Shown: one piece after another, positions 1 to 9,841 of the stretch | Numbering within the stretch: the stretch's first letter is position 1 | How the letters are laid out: every line of letters begins with the position of its first letter | From: Alteromonas indica | GTDB taxonomy: Bacteria; Pseudomonadota; Gammaproteobacteria; Enterobacterales; Alteromonadaceae | Direction of reading: 5' to 3' | Length of the DNA stretch: 64,000 bases | NCBI GenBank assembly: GCA_003056425.1 | Contig: PYVY01000014.1 | Location: 62,001 to 126,000, forward strand | Notes under the pieces: generated by a model | Database searches by the model: none | What the model was told of the DNA's origin: nothing | What the model saw: only the letters and a program-made list of their open reading frames with translations | Translations under genes and position numbers: made by a program

Positions 1-139
1 CACGGATTATGCCGATATAGGAGATGATCATACCGACCCATTTTTAACCAATATGGTCCACCAAGGGTTTATTGAGGCGGGCGCTTCAGGGTTTTATCAG
101 GCCAATGGTGAGCCTTTACCTACCGTGCACGCGCATTAA
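1..139 (+). CDS. C-terminal fragment of an unidentified protein
   Basis: An open frame enters from the left edge and stops with TAA at 137-139. It reads ...TDYADIGDDHTDPFLTN, then GFIEAGASGFYQANGEPLP, and ends VHAH. I do not recognise a family from these 45 residues. They are rich in Asp, Gly and His. The next gene starts about 150 bp downstream on the same strand, so it may be a separate transcription unit. The reading is supported only by the absence of stops and plausible composition. Confidence 0.5.
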   Translation, partial: TDYADIGDDHTDPFLTNMVHQGFIEAGASGFYQANGEPLPTVHAH

Positions 140-286
140 ACCGGAATCTCGGGCGTGTGAGAGGCAATTAACTTAACGGATAAAGATAGTAACCGTAAAA
201 TCCGGTTATTTTAACGCGGGATATTCACTTAATCGATACACTTATGCTATAAAAGCAAGCTCATAGCTTCATTAAGGATGATGAGC

Positions 287-931
287 ATGGCTACCTGGTT
301 AATCAGTGGCGTAAATATATGGTTTGGGGCGGCAGTTGCCGTAGTCATTACGGTTTTCCTGCTGGAAATCGGCTTCATGATAATAGGTAAAAGCGGTATG
401 GGCGTATTTGATACTATGCCGGACCAGCGCACTTATCCTTACAGCGCCCCTTGTCGCTTGCCATCGTACGTGACACATGTAATTAAATGGGTGGGGCTGG
501 ATGCCATGCCCAACATGCAATGGTTATCACTGTTTTTAACGTTGTTTGCGATAGCCGGCTATTCCGTAAGCTTGCTAGTTACCAAGCTTCTACCTGCTAT
601 CCATACCAGCTCTTTTATCCTTCCATTAGCTACCACATTAGCGGTTATCGGGTGCAGTTTATGTGGCCAATCACTTACGACCTTATTGCATGGGTCTCAC
701 TCGAGGTTTTCAAAGGCTTATTGTGGCTGCGCTGCGCAAATAACGGTAGGCGAAGCACGGGTGGGAAACCCTGCTGAAGGTCGGTTTACCGACGGTGAAC
801 ACCAAACCCGGTATATTTTAATTGAGCCAGAAAATGCGCAATGCGCCTTTTCGCCAGGCGATACAGTTATTCTGGTGCGGCCCTCGCCGCCCTATTGGTT
901 GGCCAAACGCTACGATCACAGGGCTGTGTAA
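287..931 (+). CDS. YqiJ-like inner membrane protein with C-terminal OB-fold
   Basis: A membrane protein of about 214 residues resembling E. coli YqiJ. There is one hydrophobic segment near the N-terminus (residues ~6-28, GAAVAVVITVFLLEIGFMI) and two more around residues 75-125. A soluble tail from ~residue 140 (GEARVGNPAEGRFTD, then RYILIEPENAQCAFSPGD and VILVRPSPPYW) matches the OB-fold end of that family. Three in-frame ATGs occur at 278, 281 and 287. The AAGGA at 274-278 is correctly spaced only for 287, so that start is preferred. YqiJ usually lies beside a flotillin-like YqiK. None is visible here, although the left edge cuts off the upstream context. The precise function of the family is not settled; a membrane-organising role is usually assumed. 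Confidence 0.7.
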   Translation: MATWLISGVNIWFGAAVAVVITVFLLEIGFMIIGKSGMGVFDTMPDQRTYPYSAPCRLPSYVTHVIKWVGLDAMPNMQWLSLFLTLFAIAGYSVSLLVTKLLPAIHTSSFILPLATTLAVIGCSLCGQSLTTLLHGSHSRFSKAYCGCAAQITVGEARVGNPAEGRFTDGEHQTRYILIEPENAQCAFSPGDTVILVRPSPPYWLAKRYDHRAV

Positions 932-943
932 GCCCTCGCTATA

Positions 944-1588
944 TTAGTCTTGTTGTTGCTCGATAGCCTGCTTTTGCTTGAAGATTTGTTTTGAGCGTAG
1001 GTTCTCATGCAATTCTGAATTAATATAGGTATACAGGAAAAGCCCGAAAATCAATGGGGTGAAAATAAGTACCACTATCCATTCCATACTATTGTAACCT
1101 TTATGACGAATAGCGATGGCTTCATTCTGACACCGTCGACGCAATCTGTTTAATCGTTTGTGCATCAGCATAAAGTTGACGATGGAGAGTACCGATACCA
1201 GCATTTTGGTGATGGTTTCAATTTCGAAAATGCTGGCGGCAGCAAAAAACACCCCACAGCCAAAAAACACCATCATCCACATATATTCAAAAATTATTGG
1301 CCAGCGCCGTATATTCAAACGCTTTTCCGCCCGTCTTAGGTAGCGGCTGAACCGAATCAGCGCATACGGTTGTACTACAAAAATCAATGGCACTAAGGTC
1401 CATGCTAACGGGAATAAATCATCGTCGGTGATACGTTTAATATCGCGCACCGCAAGATAAAACCAAATAGGTAAATATAGGCCAGCAGTACAGAACACCA
1501 ATAAGCCTTCAAGCAGACTAAGTCGTGGGGGAGCGGTTATAAAACGTGCTTTTGCCTGGTGCTGCATTGTGCCAGTGCCTCGTAACAT
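944..1588 (-). CDS. Small multi-pass membrane protein, DUF4234-like
   Basis: Up to 214 residues with about five hydrophobic segments: residues ~25-47, 60-75, 95-118, 123-142 and 165-190. The N-terminal segment (LLEGLLVFCTAGLYLPIWFY followed by VRDIKRI) resembles the 'T-G-L-Y-P-W-Y' signature of DUF4234-type membrane proteins; this is a family impression, not a proof. The C-terminus is Gln/Lys rich (KQIFKQKQAIEQQQD) and cytoplasmic in style. The ATG at 1588 has no clear Shine-Dalgarno. An in-frame ATG at 1567 has GAGG about 11 nt upstream and is an equally good start. It is convergent with the YqiJ-like gene, 12 bp between stops. The function is unknown. Confidence 0.6.
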   Translation of the reverse strand: MLRGTGTMQHQAKARFITAPPRLSLLEGLLVFCTAGLYLPIWFYLAVRDIKRITDDDLFPLAWTLVPLIFVVQPYALIRFSRYLRRAEKRLNIRRWPIIFEYMWMMVFFGCGVFFAAASIFEIETITKMLVSVLSIVNFMLMHKRLNRLRRRCQNEAIAIRHKGYNSMEWIVVLIFTPLIFGLFLYTYINSELHENLRSKQIFKQKQAIEQQQD

Positions 1589-1920
1589 TTCACGCGGCCG
1601 TTAGTACAATTGTGCAAAAACACGGCCTGCGACTGGAATAATAAAAACTCACCAAATGTTGATGAGCAATGCTTGTTTCTACCCAATGATAGTAAACCAA
1701 TAAACAAATCTAAGGTTACTGATTGCTAATCTGACGCGCAGGGTTTTCGCGCCTCGTTATTGCTATGGGATACCACTTGTAGTGGTAAATCCTCGAACTG
1801 GTTCATTTGAGCATGATTTTACGTATTTATAATAGAAATCCGTTAAGCGCCAGCGCTTTCAATACGTTACCTATGATGAACTACTCAAAGTAAATTGTAT
1901 ATCCGGCTATCATTCCCTCC

Positions 1921-2960
1921 CCTTATAAACGAGTTATTCTCTGCCGCTATGGAGCGTAAAATCAACATACTATAAGAAAGCCTGGGCAACCACCCACACC
2001 TTAGTTGCCACTTCGCGCTTTTGCGGCGGATAGACGCGCTTACGGTGGGTGTCCAGCTAAAAAGATGTTCGTAGGGCTATCTGAAAGACATGGGTGTCTT
2101 GATAAAAACTATCTAGTTGCCACTTCATGCTTTTGCGGCGAATAGACGCGCTTACGGTGGGTGTCCAGCTAAAAAGATGCTCGTAGGGCTATCTGAAAAG
2201 ACATGGGTGTCTTGCTAAAAACTCTTTATAAACGGGTTATTCGCTGCCGCTATGGAGCGTAAAAACAACGTACTATAAGACAGCCTGGGCAACCAACCAC
2301 ACCCTAGTTGCCACTTCGCGCTTTTGCCGCGGTTAGACGCGCTTACGGTGGGTGTCCAGCTAAAAAGATTCACATAGCGCTATCTGAAAAGACATGGGTG
2401 TCTTGTTAAAAACTATCTACTTGCCACTTCATGCTTTTGCCGCGAATAGACGCGCTTACGGTGGGTGTCCAGCTAAAAAGATGCTCGTAGCGCTATCTGA
2501 AAAGACATGGGTGTCTTACTAAAAACTCTCTAGTCACCACCCCACGCTTTTGCCGCAGATAAACGCGCTTGCGGTGGGTGTCCAGCTAAAAAGGTGTTCG
2601 TAGGGCTCTATGAAAAGACATGGGCGGCTTGTTAAAAACGCTCTAGTTGCCACTTCATGCTTTTGCGGCGAATAGACGCGCTTGCGGTGGGTGTCCAGCT
2701 AAAAAGATGTTCGTAGGGCTATCTGAAAAGACATGGGTGTCTTGCTAAAAACTCTCTAGTTGCCACTTCACGCTTTTGCCGCAGATCGACGCGCTTGCGG
2801 TGGGTGTCCAGCTAAAAAGATGTTCGTAGGGCTATCTGAAAAGACATGGGTGTCTTGCTAAAAACTCTCTAGTTGCCACTTCACGCTTTTGCCGCAGATA
2901 GACGCGCTTGCGGTGGGTGTCCAGCTAAAAAGATGTTCGTAGGGCTCTCTGAAAAAGCCC
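1921..2960. repeat. Tandem array of about eight 113-bp repeats with an interspersed 78-bp block
   Basis: Units begin at the motif GTTGCCACTTC (or a variant) at 2004, 2116, 2307, 2420, 2533, 2646, 2759 and 2872. Spacing is 112-113 bp except for one 191-bp step, where a 78-bp block is inserted. That block (ttataaac...gcctgggcaacc) also precedes unit 1, so 1923-2115 and 2226-2419 are related at a 303-bp offset. Each unit carries GCGCTTRCGGTGGGTGTCC, then AGCTAAAAAG, then a perfect hairpin AAGACA-TGGG-TGTCTT followed by GCTAAAAAC. The two halves of a unit share TGGGTGTCYWGCTAAAAA, so the 113-mer is itself an old duplication. The last unit decays at about 2950. No open frame of 60 codons covers the array. 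The flanks 1589-1920 and 2961-3104 show nothing recognisable. Confidence 0.9.
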
Positions 2961-3104
2961 CCACTGCCTTTTAAAAACCTGTTTTAAAAGACCGTGGGCG
3001 CCGCGGCTTCTTAATGGTAGGCGCTAAATATGCGGAACGTCAAAGTTACCCTATCTCAACTTACCCGGAAGGCACGTCTTGCATATTGGCAACAAGCATT
3101 AACT

Positions 3105-3890
3105 TCAGGCGGTTGCAACCGCTGCAGGTACCCCACTATGGAATTTAAAATCAGCATCGGTGCTAGCGATTAGCTGCGCTTCGACTTCTGCGAAATGCTT
3201 TACTCTATCGCTAATATCAGTACCTGCAACTTGCTGAGCTAAAGTCAGATAATCCTGATAATGGCGGGCTTCGCTACGCAGTAATGATATATAAAAACGT
3301 CCTAGCTCTTCATCCAACAAGGGAGCAAGCCGGGCAAACCGCTCGCAACTACGTGCCTCTATATAAGCTCCACAAATAAGTTTATCCACCAGGGTTTGGG
3401 GTTCATAGGTGCGAACATGGCGCATCATTCCCCGCGCATAGCGCCCTGCGCCAACATTGCGATAGGTGATCCCTCGACTTTGCATAATTTCCAGCACCTG
3501 CTGAAAATGATGTAACTCTTCTTTAATCAACAACACCATCTTGTTCACCAGCTCATCAGCAAAATCAGTTTCGCCATGTGACTGAATCATTTTTTTCAAA
3601 CCGGTATGTAACCGATCAAAGTTACCATCACCCTGCTGGCGGTAAACAAAATCCTCATAGGGTTTTAGCCAGGCCAGTAATAGCTCGCCGTTGGCTTTAT
3701 CTACGGCATACCGCCGGATAAGCAACATGGCTGTCTGGGCGGCCTTTAATTCACAATTACAATGATCAATTAACAGACCTTCGAGGTTTTGCGGTTTAAC
3801 AGCTTCAGCCACCCACTCATCAGGCGTAGGACAGGATAAAAAGGCGTTGATAGGTTGCAACAATGCTGAATCAAAAGCGGGTGTGGTCAT
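3105..3890 (-). CDS. miaE: tRNA-(ms2io6A)-hydroxylase MiaE
   Basis: A 261-residue protein matching MiaE, the non-haem di-iron monooxygenase that hydroxylates the isopentenyl group of ms2i6A at tRNA position 37. The ferritin-like metal ligands are visible: NCELKAAQTAM near residue 45, IKEELHHFQQVLEIMQ around residues 125-140, GAYIEARSCERF around 175-186 and SEARHYQDYL around 210-219. Its length is typical of the family. It is transcribed alone, with the repeat array downstream and a divergent Yip1-family gene upstream. No strong Shine-Dalgarno precedes the ATG. Confidence 0.93.
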   Translation of the reverse strand: MTTPAFDSALLQPINAFLSCPTPDEWVAEAVKPQNLEGLLIDHCNCELKAAQTAMLLIRRYAVDKANGELLLAWLKPYEDFVYRQQGDGNFDRLHTGLKKMIQSHGETDFADELVNKMVLLIKEELHHFQQVLEIMQSRGITYRNVGAGRYARGMMRHVRTYEPQTLVDKLICGAYIEARSCERFARLAPLLDEELGRFYISLLRSEARHYQDYLTLAQQVAGTDISDRVKHFAEVEAQLIASTDADFKFHSGVPAAVATA

Positions 3891-4085
3891 ACAGAAAATC
3901 TACCGTTCAGTTAGCGCGTCTCAGGTACGCAAGTTCGCGCGCGAAGTTTACCACCGCACTTACCTAATGTCATATTGGCCACCTTTACATTTGGTTGTTT
4001 TTTGAACTTTTCAATTGACTCTTACACGCTGATGACAGATAGTGATATTTGTTAACGACTTGTAAAAAGCAACTGAGGGCTAGCT

Positions 4086-4685
4086 ATGATCCTTAACCAT
4101 CTGTTCGGTATCTATACCCATCCAAGAGAAGAATGGGAGTGTATCGACAAAAAGCACGAAAGCTATGCCTATGCGCTTAGCCATATCCTGTTTATCGCCC
4201 TGATCCCTTCCTTAGTGACCTATTACTCAGCCACCCAACTAGGCTGGAGCTTTGGTGCCGGGGAAGTGATTAGATTAACGCCACAAAGTGCGCTGTTTGT
4301 ATCGGTCGGCTTATATGTGGGGCTGATTATCGGGGCAATGTTGCTGGCGGTAATGATTCATGAACTGGCTACGATATTTGATGCTGAGCCAACATACACC
4401 CAATCATTAGAACTGGCTGCCTATACCGCGACGCCTTTATTTATGGTGGGCTTCGCCGGGCTTTATCCTCAACTGTGGTTTGTCATGACTATCGGACTGT
4501 TAGCATTAGCCTATTCTGTCTACCTCTTGTATTCGGGGGTACCCATTATTATGCACATACCTGAAGAAAAAGGGTTTATCTATGCCAGCTCAGTTGTAAC
4601 CTGCGGATTAGTGTTACTCAGCATACTTATGGCGGCCACCGTCATAGCGTGGGGTTCCGGTCTCGGGCCGGAATTTTTACACTAA
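4086..4685 (+). CDS. Yip1-family membrane protein
   Basis: A 199-residue protein beginning MILNHLFGIYTHPREEWECI, the typical N-terminus of bacterial Yip1-domain proteins. It is followed by five hydrophobic segments at roughly residues 32-50, 68-95, 112-125, 131-150 and 163-190. The conserved 'P..EW..I' motif sits just before the first membrane segment. The bacterial family has no firmly assigned biochemical role. It is divergent from miaE and convergent with purF, with which it shares the terminator at 4707-4729. Confidence 0.85.
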   Translation: MILNHLFGIYTHPREEWECIDKKHESYAYALSHILFIALIPSLVTYYSATQLGWSFGAGEVIRLTPQSALFVSVGLYVGLIIGAMLLAVMIHELATIFDAEPTYTQSLELAAYTATPLFMVGFAGLYPQLWFVMTIGLLALAYSVYLLYSGVPIIMHIPEEKGFIYASSVVTCGLVLLSILMAATVIAWGSGLGPEFLH

Positions 4686-4706
4686 TTTGGCCTCTCCTAA
4701 ATAAAA

Positions 4707-4729
4707 AAACGCAGCCGTTGGCTGCGTTT
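4707..4729 (-). terminator. Rho-independent terminator of purF, usable in both directions
   Basis: A perfect 10-bp stem, aaacgcagcc / ggctgcgttt, with a 3-nt loop at 4717-4719. On the minus strand it is followed by a run of seven T (three in the stem, then four or more), which makes it a strong terminator for purF. On the plus strand it can also stop the Yip1-family gene that ends at 4685. Confidence 0.9.
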
Positions 4730-4750
4730 CTTGCGTACCTTCCGGCCGCG

Positions 4751-6268
4751 TTAGTCGGAATCCATGTTGTGCATTTCAAGGTTCGACAGTTCCGCCTGAA
4801 GCACTGGCGCGCGGCTTGATTCACCTCGGGCCAAATCAATTCTTTCCAGGTATTCCTGATCTACATCCCCGGTAATATAATTGCCATCGAATACTGATGT
4901 CTCAAACCTCAGAATATCGGGATTTTCTTCGCGCACGGCTTCCACCAAATCAGAGATATCCTGAAAAATAAGGCCATCGGCCTGAATCAGGTCGGCAATC
5001 TGTTCAATTTCGCGGCCGTAAGCAATAAGCTCGTTAGCCGAAGGCATATCGATACCATATACGTTAGGAAAACGAATTTCAGGGGCGGCAGAGGCAAAAT
5101 ATACCTTTTTAGCACCGGATTCCCGGGCCATTTCAATAATTTGCCCGGAAGTTGTGCCACGTACGATTGAATCATCTACCAGCAGAACGCTTTTGTCTTT
5201 AAATTCAGAGGAAATAGCGTTTAGCTTGCGCCTGACTGACTGCTTACGCATAGTCTGACCTGGCATAATGAAGGTACGGCCAATATAGCGGTTCTTAACA
5301 AACCCCTGGCGGTACGGCAGGCCTAAGGTATTGGCTATCTGTAAAGCCACATCCATGGACGTTTCCGGAATAGGGATAACCACATCAATATCCAGGTCGG
5401 CCCATTCGCGCGCGATTTTCTCGCCCAGTTTACGTCCCATATTAACCCGCGACGCATATACCGAAACACCATCAATAAAGCTATCAGGGCGGGCAAAGTA
5501 AACAAATTCAAACACACATGGTGAGGTCGAAGGTTGTTCAGCACACTGTTGCGTATGCAGTTCGCCTTGTTCAGTGATAAATATCGCCTCACCCGGCGCC
5601 ACATCACGAATAAAGGTAAAACCTACGGTATCCAACGCAACAGATTCTGAGGCAACCATGTACTCTTCGCCCATTTCGGTAATTCGCTTACCCAATGCGA
5701 GCGGGCGAATACCATTAGGGTCGCGAAACGCGACTACGCCCTGCCCGATAATCGCAGCCACGACCGCGTAGGCACCGCGAATTTTTTTATGAACGCTGGT
5801 AACTACCTTGAATATGTCTTCCGCGCTAACACTAAGCTCTGTGCAGTTTTGCAACTCGTGGGCAAAAATATTCAGCAGTAACTCAGAATCGGAAGAGGTA
5901 TTGATGTGACGGCGGGCAATGCGGAACACCTCTTCTTGCAAATCGTGGGAATTGGTCAGGTTGCCATTATGGGCAAACGCAATACCAAAGGGCGAGTTAA
6001 CATAGAAGGGTTGGGCTTCCGCTGAGCTAGATGAGCCTGCGGTAGGGTAACGCACATGTCCGATACCCATGTTGCCAGATAAGCGCTTCATATGGCGAGT
6101 ATGGAAAACATCTCTGACCAAGCCATTTGCTTTGCGCAAATTAAACCGGTTTTGCTCTATGGTAATAATACCGGCGGCATCCTGGCCGCGGTGCTGCAAC
6201 ACAGTCAGCCCGTCATAAAGTGACTGTGCTACCGGGGTTTTACCGACTATTCCGACAATACCACACAT
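4751..6268 (-). CDS. purF: Amidophosphoribosyltransferase
   Basis: A 505-residue PurF, which transfers the glutamine amide to PRPP in the first committed step of purine synthesis. It starts MCGIVGIVG, so removal of Met1 exposes the catalytic Cys2 of the N-terminal Ntn glutaminase domain (residues 2 to ~235). The type I phosphoribosyltransferase domain follows, with the PRPP-binding loop [13 protein letters not shown] near residue 365. No long propeptide is present, as in the E. coli enzyme. It lies 14 bp downstream of cvpA, as in E. coli, and ends at a strong terminator. Confidence 0.97.
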   Translation of the reverse strand: MCGIVGIVGKTPVAQSLYDGLTVLQHRGQDAAGIITIEQNRFNLRKANGLVRDVFHTRHMKRLSGNMGIGHVRYPTAGSSSSAEAQPFYVNSPFGIAFAHNGNLTNSHDLQEEVFRIARRHINTSSDSELLLNIFAHELQNCTELSVSAEDIFKVVTSVHKKIRGAYAVVAAIIGQGVVAFRDPNGIRPLALGKRITEMGEEYMVASESVALDTVGFTFIRDVAPGEAIFITEQGELHTQQCAEQPSTSPCVFEFVYFARPDSFIDGVSVYASRVNMGRKLGEKIAREWADLDIDVVIPIPETSMDVALQIANTLGLPYRQGFVKNRYIGRTFIMPGQTMRKQSVRRKLNAISSEFKDKSVLLVDDSIVRGTTSGQIIEMARESGAKKVYFASAAPEIRFPNVYGIDMPSANELIAYGREIEQIADLIQADGLIFQDISDLVEAVREENPDILRFETSVFDGNYITGDVDQEYLERIDLARGESSRAPVLQAELSNLEMHNMDSD

Positions 6269-6282
6269 CTGATTTACCTATT

Positions 6283-6774
6283 TCAAGCGGGAGTTAAAAA
6301 ACTGGAGCTGCCTTTTACAAATGCAAAAAACCACTCAATAATGATTCCAAATTCCGGAATCAGCACAGACTGTTGCCACCAGGTTGCCGTAGCTGCAGCT
6401 GTGAAGGTATCCATAAAAAATAATAGCGCACTGACAATTAATAAGCCGCGCATAGCGCCAAATACTGCGCCCAGCACGCGGTCAGCGCCAGATAAACCCG
6501 ACGCCTGAACAGCGCGTCCAACAACATGATTAATGAGTCCGCCTAAAATCAGCGTCATAATAAATAAGGTGGCGATAGCTGCGCCATTGCGCAATACATC
6601 GTCTTCAATGCGGGTGTAATAGATTGCCAAATCGGCAAAAAACTGGCTGGCAATAAACAGTGCACCAAACCAAACAATCAGTGATATCGCTTCTTTAACA
6701 AAACCACGGACCAGGCTTATCAAGGTAGATATCGTAATGATACCCAAAATGGTAATGTCTACCCAGTTCAACAC
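6283..6774 (-). CDS. cvpA: CvpA family inner membrane protein
   Basis: 163 residues with four hydrophobic segments (~5-22, 30-48, 65-85, 100-120) and the CvpA signatures LISLVRGFVKEAISL, GLSGADRVLGAVFGAMRG and WFFAFVKGSSSFL near the C-terminus. In E. coli CvpA is needed for colicin V production and for tolerance to bile and other envelope stress. The start codon is GTG (GTG TTG AAC TGG), with only weak Shine-Dalgarno complementarity. About 30 bp upstream there is GCGCAAACG (6801-6809), which matches one half of the PurR box that controls cvpA-purF in E. coli. The other half is not conserved, so PurR control is only a possibility. Confidence 0.93.
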   Translation of the reverse strand: MLNWVDITILGIITISTLISLVRGFVKEAISLIVWFGALFIASQFFADLAIYYTRIEDDVLRNGAAIATLFIMTLILGGLINHVVGRAVQASGLSGADRVLGAVFGAMRGLLIVSALLFFMDTFTAAATATWWQQSVLIPEFGIIIEWFFAFVKGSSSFLTPA

Positions 6775-6918
6775 GTTATATCGGCCTATTAGTGCAAGTA
6801 GCGCAAACGAGTAACCCTATGGGGCCGCGTGCGCCTAAACAGATGGCGCGCATTCTACCGAAAAGCCATATTGATTACCAACCCCAAATAGACTAATTGT
6901 TAAGCACACAGACGGCGG

Positions 6919-7518
6919 TCACTCAACTTTAAATTCAGTAATTTTGCCTTTAAGCCCAGTGACCTCGGTTAGGTGTGGCAATGCTGCTTCAAGCTTTTGT
7001 TTATTTAAATCAGGCCCTACAAATACTTTGGTTAATAACCCCGAGCTGGTTCTGATTGGTCGGCTAAAGGCCCGATAGCCAGCGCTTTCCAGTTTGCCAA
7101 GAAGTTGTTTCACATTCTTTTGATGGCGAAAACTGCCCAGCTGAACCACCCAGCCGGCATCGTTATCATTTACCTGCTGGCTTACCACTGTGCGCTGGGC
7201 CAGATCGTTGGTCTCAGCTTGCTGTTCTGCTTGCACGCTATTAGCCGCTTCAATGTCATTTTGCTCTGACTGCGCGGGCTGGTCATCAACCGGGGTTTCA
7301 TTGACGATTTCGAGGGGACGCTGGGCGGCTTTCGCTACTCGGTCAGCCGGGAACGCATCAGGCTCCACAATCGGTTTTTTTTCAGGCGCGGCCGGTACAC
7401 TCGCAAAATGGGTGGTTTTCGTTTCTTTTTTGCCATCCAGAAAATCAGGTAAAAAAATAACCACCAGGGCAACGGCAATGACGGTTCCAACAAGACGGTT
7501 TTGCAAGGCCGAACTCAC
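6919..7518 (-). CDS. dedD: SPOR-domain cell division protein DedD
   Basis: 199 residues: a short cytoplasmic start, one membrane anchor (residues ~9-25, LVGTVIAVALVVIFLPDFL), a Pro/Glu/Gln-rich periplasmic linker and a C-terminal SPOR domain (residues ~122-199, WVVQLGSFRHQKNVKQLL to the end). SPOR domains bind septal peptidoglycan lacking stem peptides and bring the protein to the division site. The start is GTG at 7516-7518 with AGGAG seven bases upstream, lying within the end of the folC intergenic spacer. It lies between folC and cvpA as in E. coli. Confidence 0.93.
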   Translation of the reverse strand: MSSALQNRLVGTVIAVALVVIFLPDFLDGKKETKTTHFASVPAAPEKKPIVEPDAFPADRVAKAAQRPLEIVNETPVDDQPAQSEQNDIEAANSVQAEQQAETNDLAQRTVVSQQVNDNDAGWVVQLGSFRHQKNVKQLLGKLESAGYRAFSRPIRTSSGLLTKVFVGPDLNKQKLEAALPHLTEVTGLKGKITEFKVE

Positions 7519-7527
7519 GTACTGCTC

Positions 7528-8805
7528 CTATAATGCATTAGTGTCAGCTTCCAGGATAAGCACATCAGCTACCGTAAGAAAAGAGCCAAACACCAGAATA
7601 AGATCGTTATCGTTTGCTTCGGCAAATGCGTGTTGATAAGCTGAAGTTACGGTATTGTAACAGCTTGCCTGCGGTTGTTGTGAAATATCCAGTTGGTCGT
7701 AAAGGGTCTGGGCAGCAGCCCCTCTAGGGCCGTGCGTGCTACCAAAATACCAACGCGCGTCACCCGGCCTAAAAGCATTGAGTGTGGCGGCAATAGATTT
7801 ATCTTTGAGCATACCGGCAACCAGATGCAACTGGTCGAAGGTTTGCTTATCAAGCCAGCTTTGCATGGCCCGCACCGCTTGAGGATTATGCCCCACATCT
7901 ATCACCACTTGCGGTTCGGTGCGTATTATTTGCATTCGCCCGGGCATACTGGCAGATTTTAACAGCGCGTCGAGATCGGATTGGGACGGTAACCAGTTTA
8001 AGCATTCCAACGCGGCCAAAGCCGTAGACACATTTTGTATTGGTATATGCGGTGTGGGTAAATTGCTAAAACGCGCCGCCCTGCCCTGCCAACTCCATAG
8101 GCCGTTCTGGGTAAAGGTGAAATCCTGGCCCGCCCATCGCGCGTTTACCTGCCGCTTTTCAACTTCATCTTGTAAACTGACCGGCGGGTCTGTCTCACCG
8201 ATAACCGCTAGCCCATGACAACGCATTATACCTGCTTTCTCACGGGCGATGGCCTCCCGCGTATCCCCTAACCAATCCTGATGATCCAGGTCAATGGTGG
8301 TGATTACCGCCAAATCAGGGTCAATAATATTAGTGGCATCTAAGCGGCCGCCCAGCCCCACTTCCAGGATCAACACCTCTACCTTGAAGCGCTGCATCAA
8401 TAACAATGCTGCCAGGGTGCTAAACTCAAAATAGGTTAGTGTAACATCGGCACGCGTACGCTCTATTTGCTCGAAGGCCTGACAAAATGCGGCCTCATCA
8501 GGAGACTCCCCATTTATTCTCACGCGCTCGCGGTAATCCAGCAAGTGAGGTGAACTGTATACGCCGGTGGTCTTGTGCTGCGTTTGACACGCCAGTTCAA
8601 GAAACCGACAAGTGGTTCCCTTCCCGTTGGTGCCAGCAACGGTAATGACAGTTTTATCGCTAAAATGCAGGCCCAAATTGTCAGCCACAGCTTTGATACG
8701 GTTCAAGCCCATATCAATACTATTGGGATGGATAGATTCCAGGTAGGTAAGCCATTGCGCCAAACTTCGCAAGGGTGGCGCCTTGGTATCACAAGATGTG
8801 TTCAC
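7528..8805 (-). CDS. folC: Bifunctional dihydrofolate/folylpolyglutamate synthase
   Basis: 425 residues. The Mur-ligase-like ATP site VAGTNGKGTT lies at residues 56-65, and the folate/substrate loops YSSPHLLDYRERVRING and GLGGRLDATNIID follow. The enzyme adds glutamate to dihydropteroate and then to tetrahydrofolates. The C-terminal domain has the expected VIDVGHNPQAVRAM motif. The start codon read is GTG at 8803-8805 with a poor Shine-Dalgarno. It is 9 bp upstream of dedD and 37 bp downstream of accD, so it is probably co-transcribed with both. Confidence 0.95.
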   Translation of the reverse strand: MNTSCDTKAPPLRSLAQWLTYLESIHPNSIDMGLNRIKAVADNLGLHFSDKTVITVAGTNGKGTTCRFLELACQTQHKTTGVYSSPHLLDYRERVRINGESPDEAAFCQAFEQIERTRADVTLTYFEFSTLAALLLMQRFKVEVLILEVGLGGRLDATNIIDPDLAVITTIDLDHQDWLGDTREAIAREKAGIMRCHGLAVIGETDPPVSLQDEVEKRQVNARWAGQDFTFTQNGLWSWQGRAARFSNLPTPHIPIQNVSTALAALECLNWLPSQSDLDALLKSASMPGRMQIIRTEPQVVIDVGHNPQAVRAMQSWLDKQTFDQLHLVAGMLKDKSIAATLNAFRPGDARWYFGSTHGPRGAAAQTLYDQLDISQQPQASCYNTVTSAYQHAFAEANDNDLILVFGSFLTVADVLILEADTNAL

Positions 8806-8842
8806 GTATTGTCTAACCGCTTGGAGTTACACGCCCACCCTA

Positions 8843-9688
8843 TCAGGTAGGTCGATGTAATTTAACTAACAGGCCATGTAATTTGTCGCGCATTTCGCGG
8901 CGATCAACAATCATATCAATGGCGCCTTTTTCAATCAGAAACTCACTGCGCTGAAACCCTTCTGGCAAGGTTTCTCGCACGGTTTGTTCAATAACCCGGG
9001 GGCCAGCAAAACCGATTAGCGCCTTAGGCTCTGCTACATTTATATCGCCCAGCATAGCTAAGCTGGCGGAAACACCACCCATAGTAGGGTCGGTAAGAAC
9101 CGAAATATAAGGCAGGTTCTTTTCGCGCATTTTTGCCAGTGCGGCAGAGGTTTTGGCCATTTGCATGAGGGACATTAAAGCTTCCTGCATGCGCGCACCG
9201 CCGCTGGCTGAAAAGCAAATAAGCGGCATGTTGTGCTCCAGACAAGCATTTACCGCTGCAACAAAACGTGCGCCCACCACAGAAGCCATCGAGCCACCCA
9301 TAAAGGCAAACTCGAAACTTACTGCTGCCACTGGCATACCTTTAAGTTTCCCTTTCATAGCAATCAGTGCATCTTTTTCACTGGTGCTTTTTTGGGCCGC
9401 AGAAATTCTGTCTTTGTAGCGCTTTGAGTCTTTGAACTTAAGAATATCCTGCGGCTCAAACTCGGCGCCTAACTCTTCGCGGTCGCTCTGGTCTAAAAAG
9501 CTATCCAGACGACGACGGGCGCTGATACGCATATGATGGTCACACTTGGGACACACCTCAAGTTGTTTATCTAAATCGTTTTTATACAGTACGGCCTGAC
9601 AACTGCCACACTTGGTCCAGATTCCTTCTGGCACATTGCCTTTGGTTGAGGTTTGTGTCCGCGGAAGAATTTTTTGAATCCAGCTCAT
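8843..9688 (-). CDS. accD: Acetyl-CoA carboxylase carboxyltransferase subunit beta
   Basis: 281 residues. The N-terminal four-cysteine zinc ribbon is intact (CGSC and CPKC, residues ~27-49), followed by the crotonase-like carboxyltransferase core with [17 protein letters not shown] and GGVSASLA. With AccA it forms the carboxyltransferase that makes malonyl-CoA, the entry to fatty acid synthesis. The ATG at 9688 has AAGGA nine bases upstream. The 153-bp gap to truA shows no hairpin and may hold a promoter for the accD-folC-dedD-cvpA-purF run, but no clear -35/-10 pair could be assigned. Confidence 0.96.
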   Translation of the reverse strand: MSWIQKILPRTQTSTKGNVPEGIWTKCGSCQAVLYKNDLDKQLEVCPKCDHHMRISARRRLDSFLDQSDREELGAEFEPQDILKFKDSKRYKDRISAAQKSTSEKDALIAMKGKLKGMPVAAVSFEFAFMGGSMASVVGARFVAAVNACLEHNMPLICFSASGGARMQEALMSLMQMAKTSAALAKMREKNLPYISVLTDPTMGGVSASLAMLGDINVAEPKALIGFAGPRVIEQTVRETLPEGFQRSEFLIEKGAIDMIVDRREMRDKLHGLLVKLHRPT

Positions 9689-9841
9689 TAAAGAGAATCC
9701 TTTTGCTTGTTAGTTGTGCGGATGCTTAGTTAATGTTTATTAGTGCATCGCCGAAGTTTCAGTACAGCCCGCTATTAGACCACAATACAGAATAATCGAA
9801 AAAATAAAACTGGTCTTAGAAGTTAACACTATAGTGGTGGC

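Noticed and set aside
1921..2960. CRISPR array
   Set aside because: Units are 113 bp and repeat almost completely with no unique spacers; no cas gene is in the window.
6801..6809. Complete PurR box before cvpA
   Set aside because: Only one half-site is conserved; it is mentioned under cvpA but not annotated as an operator.
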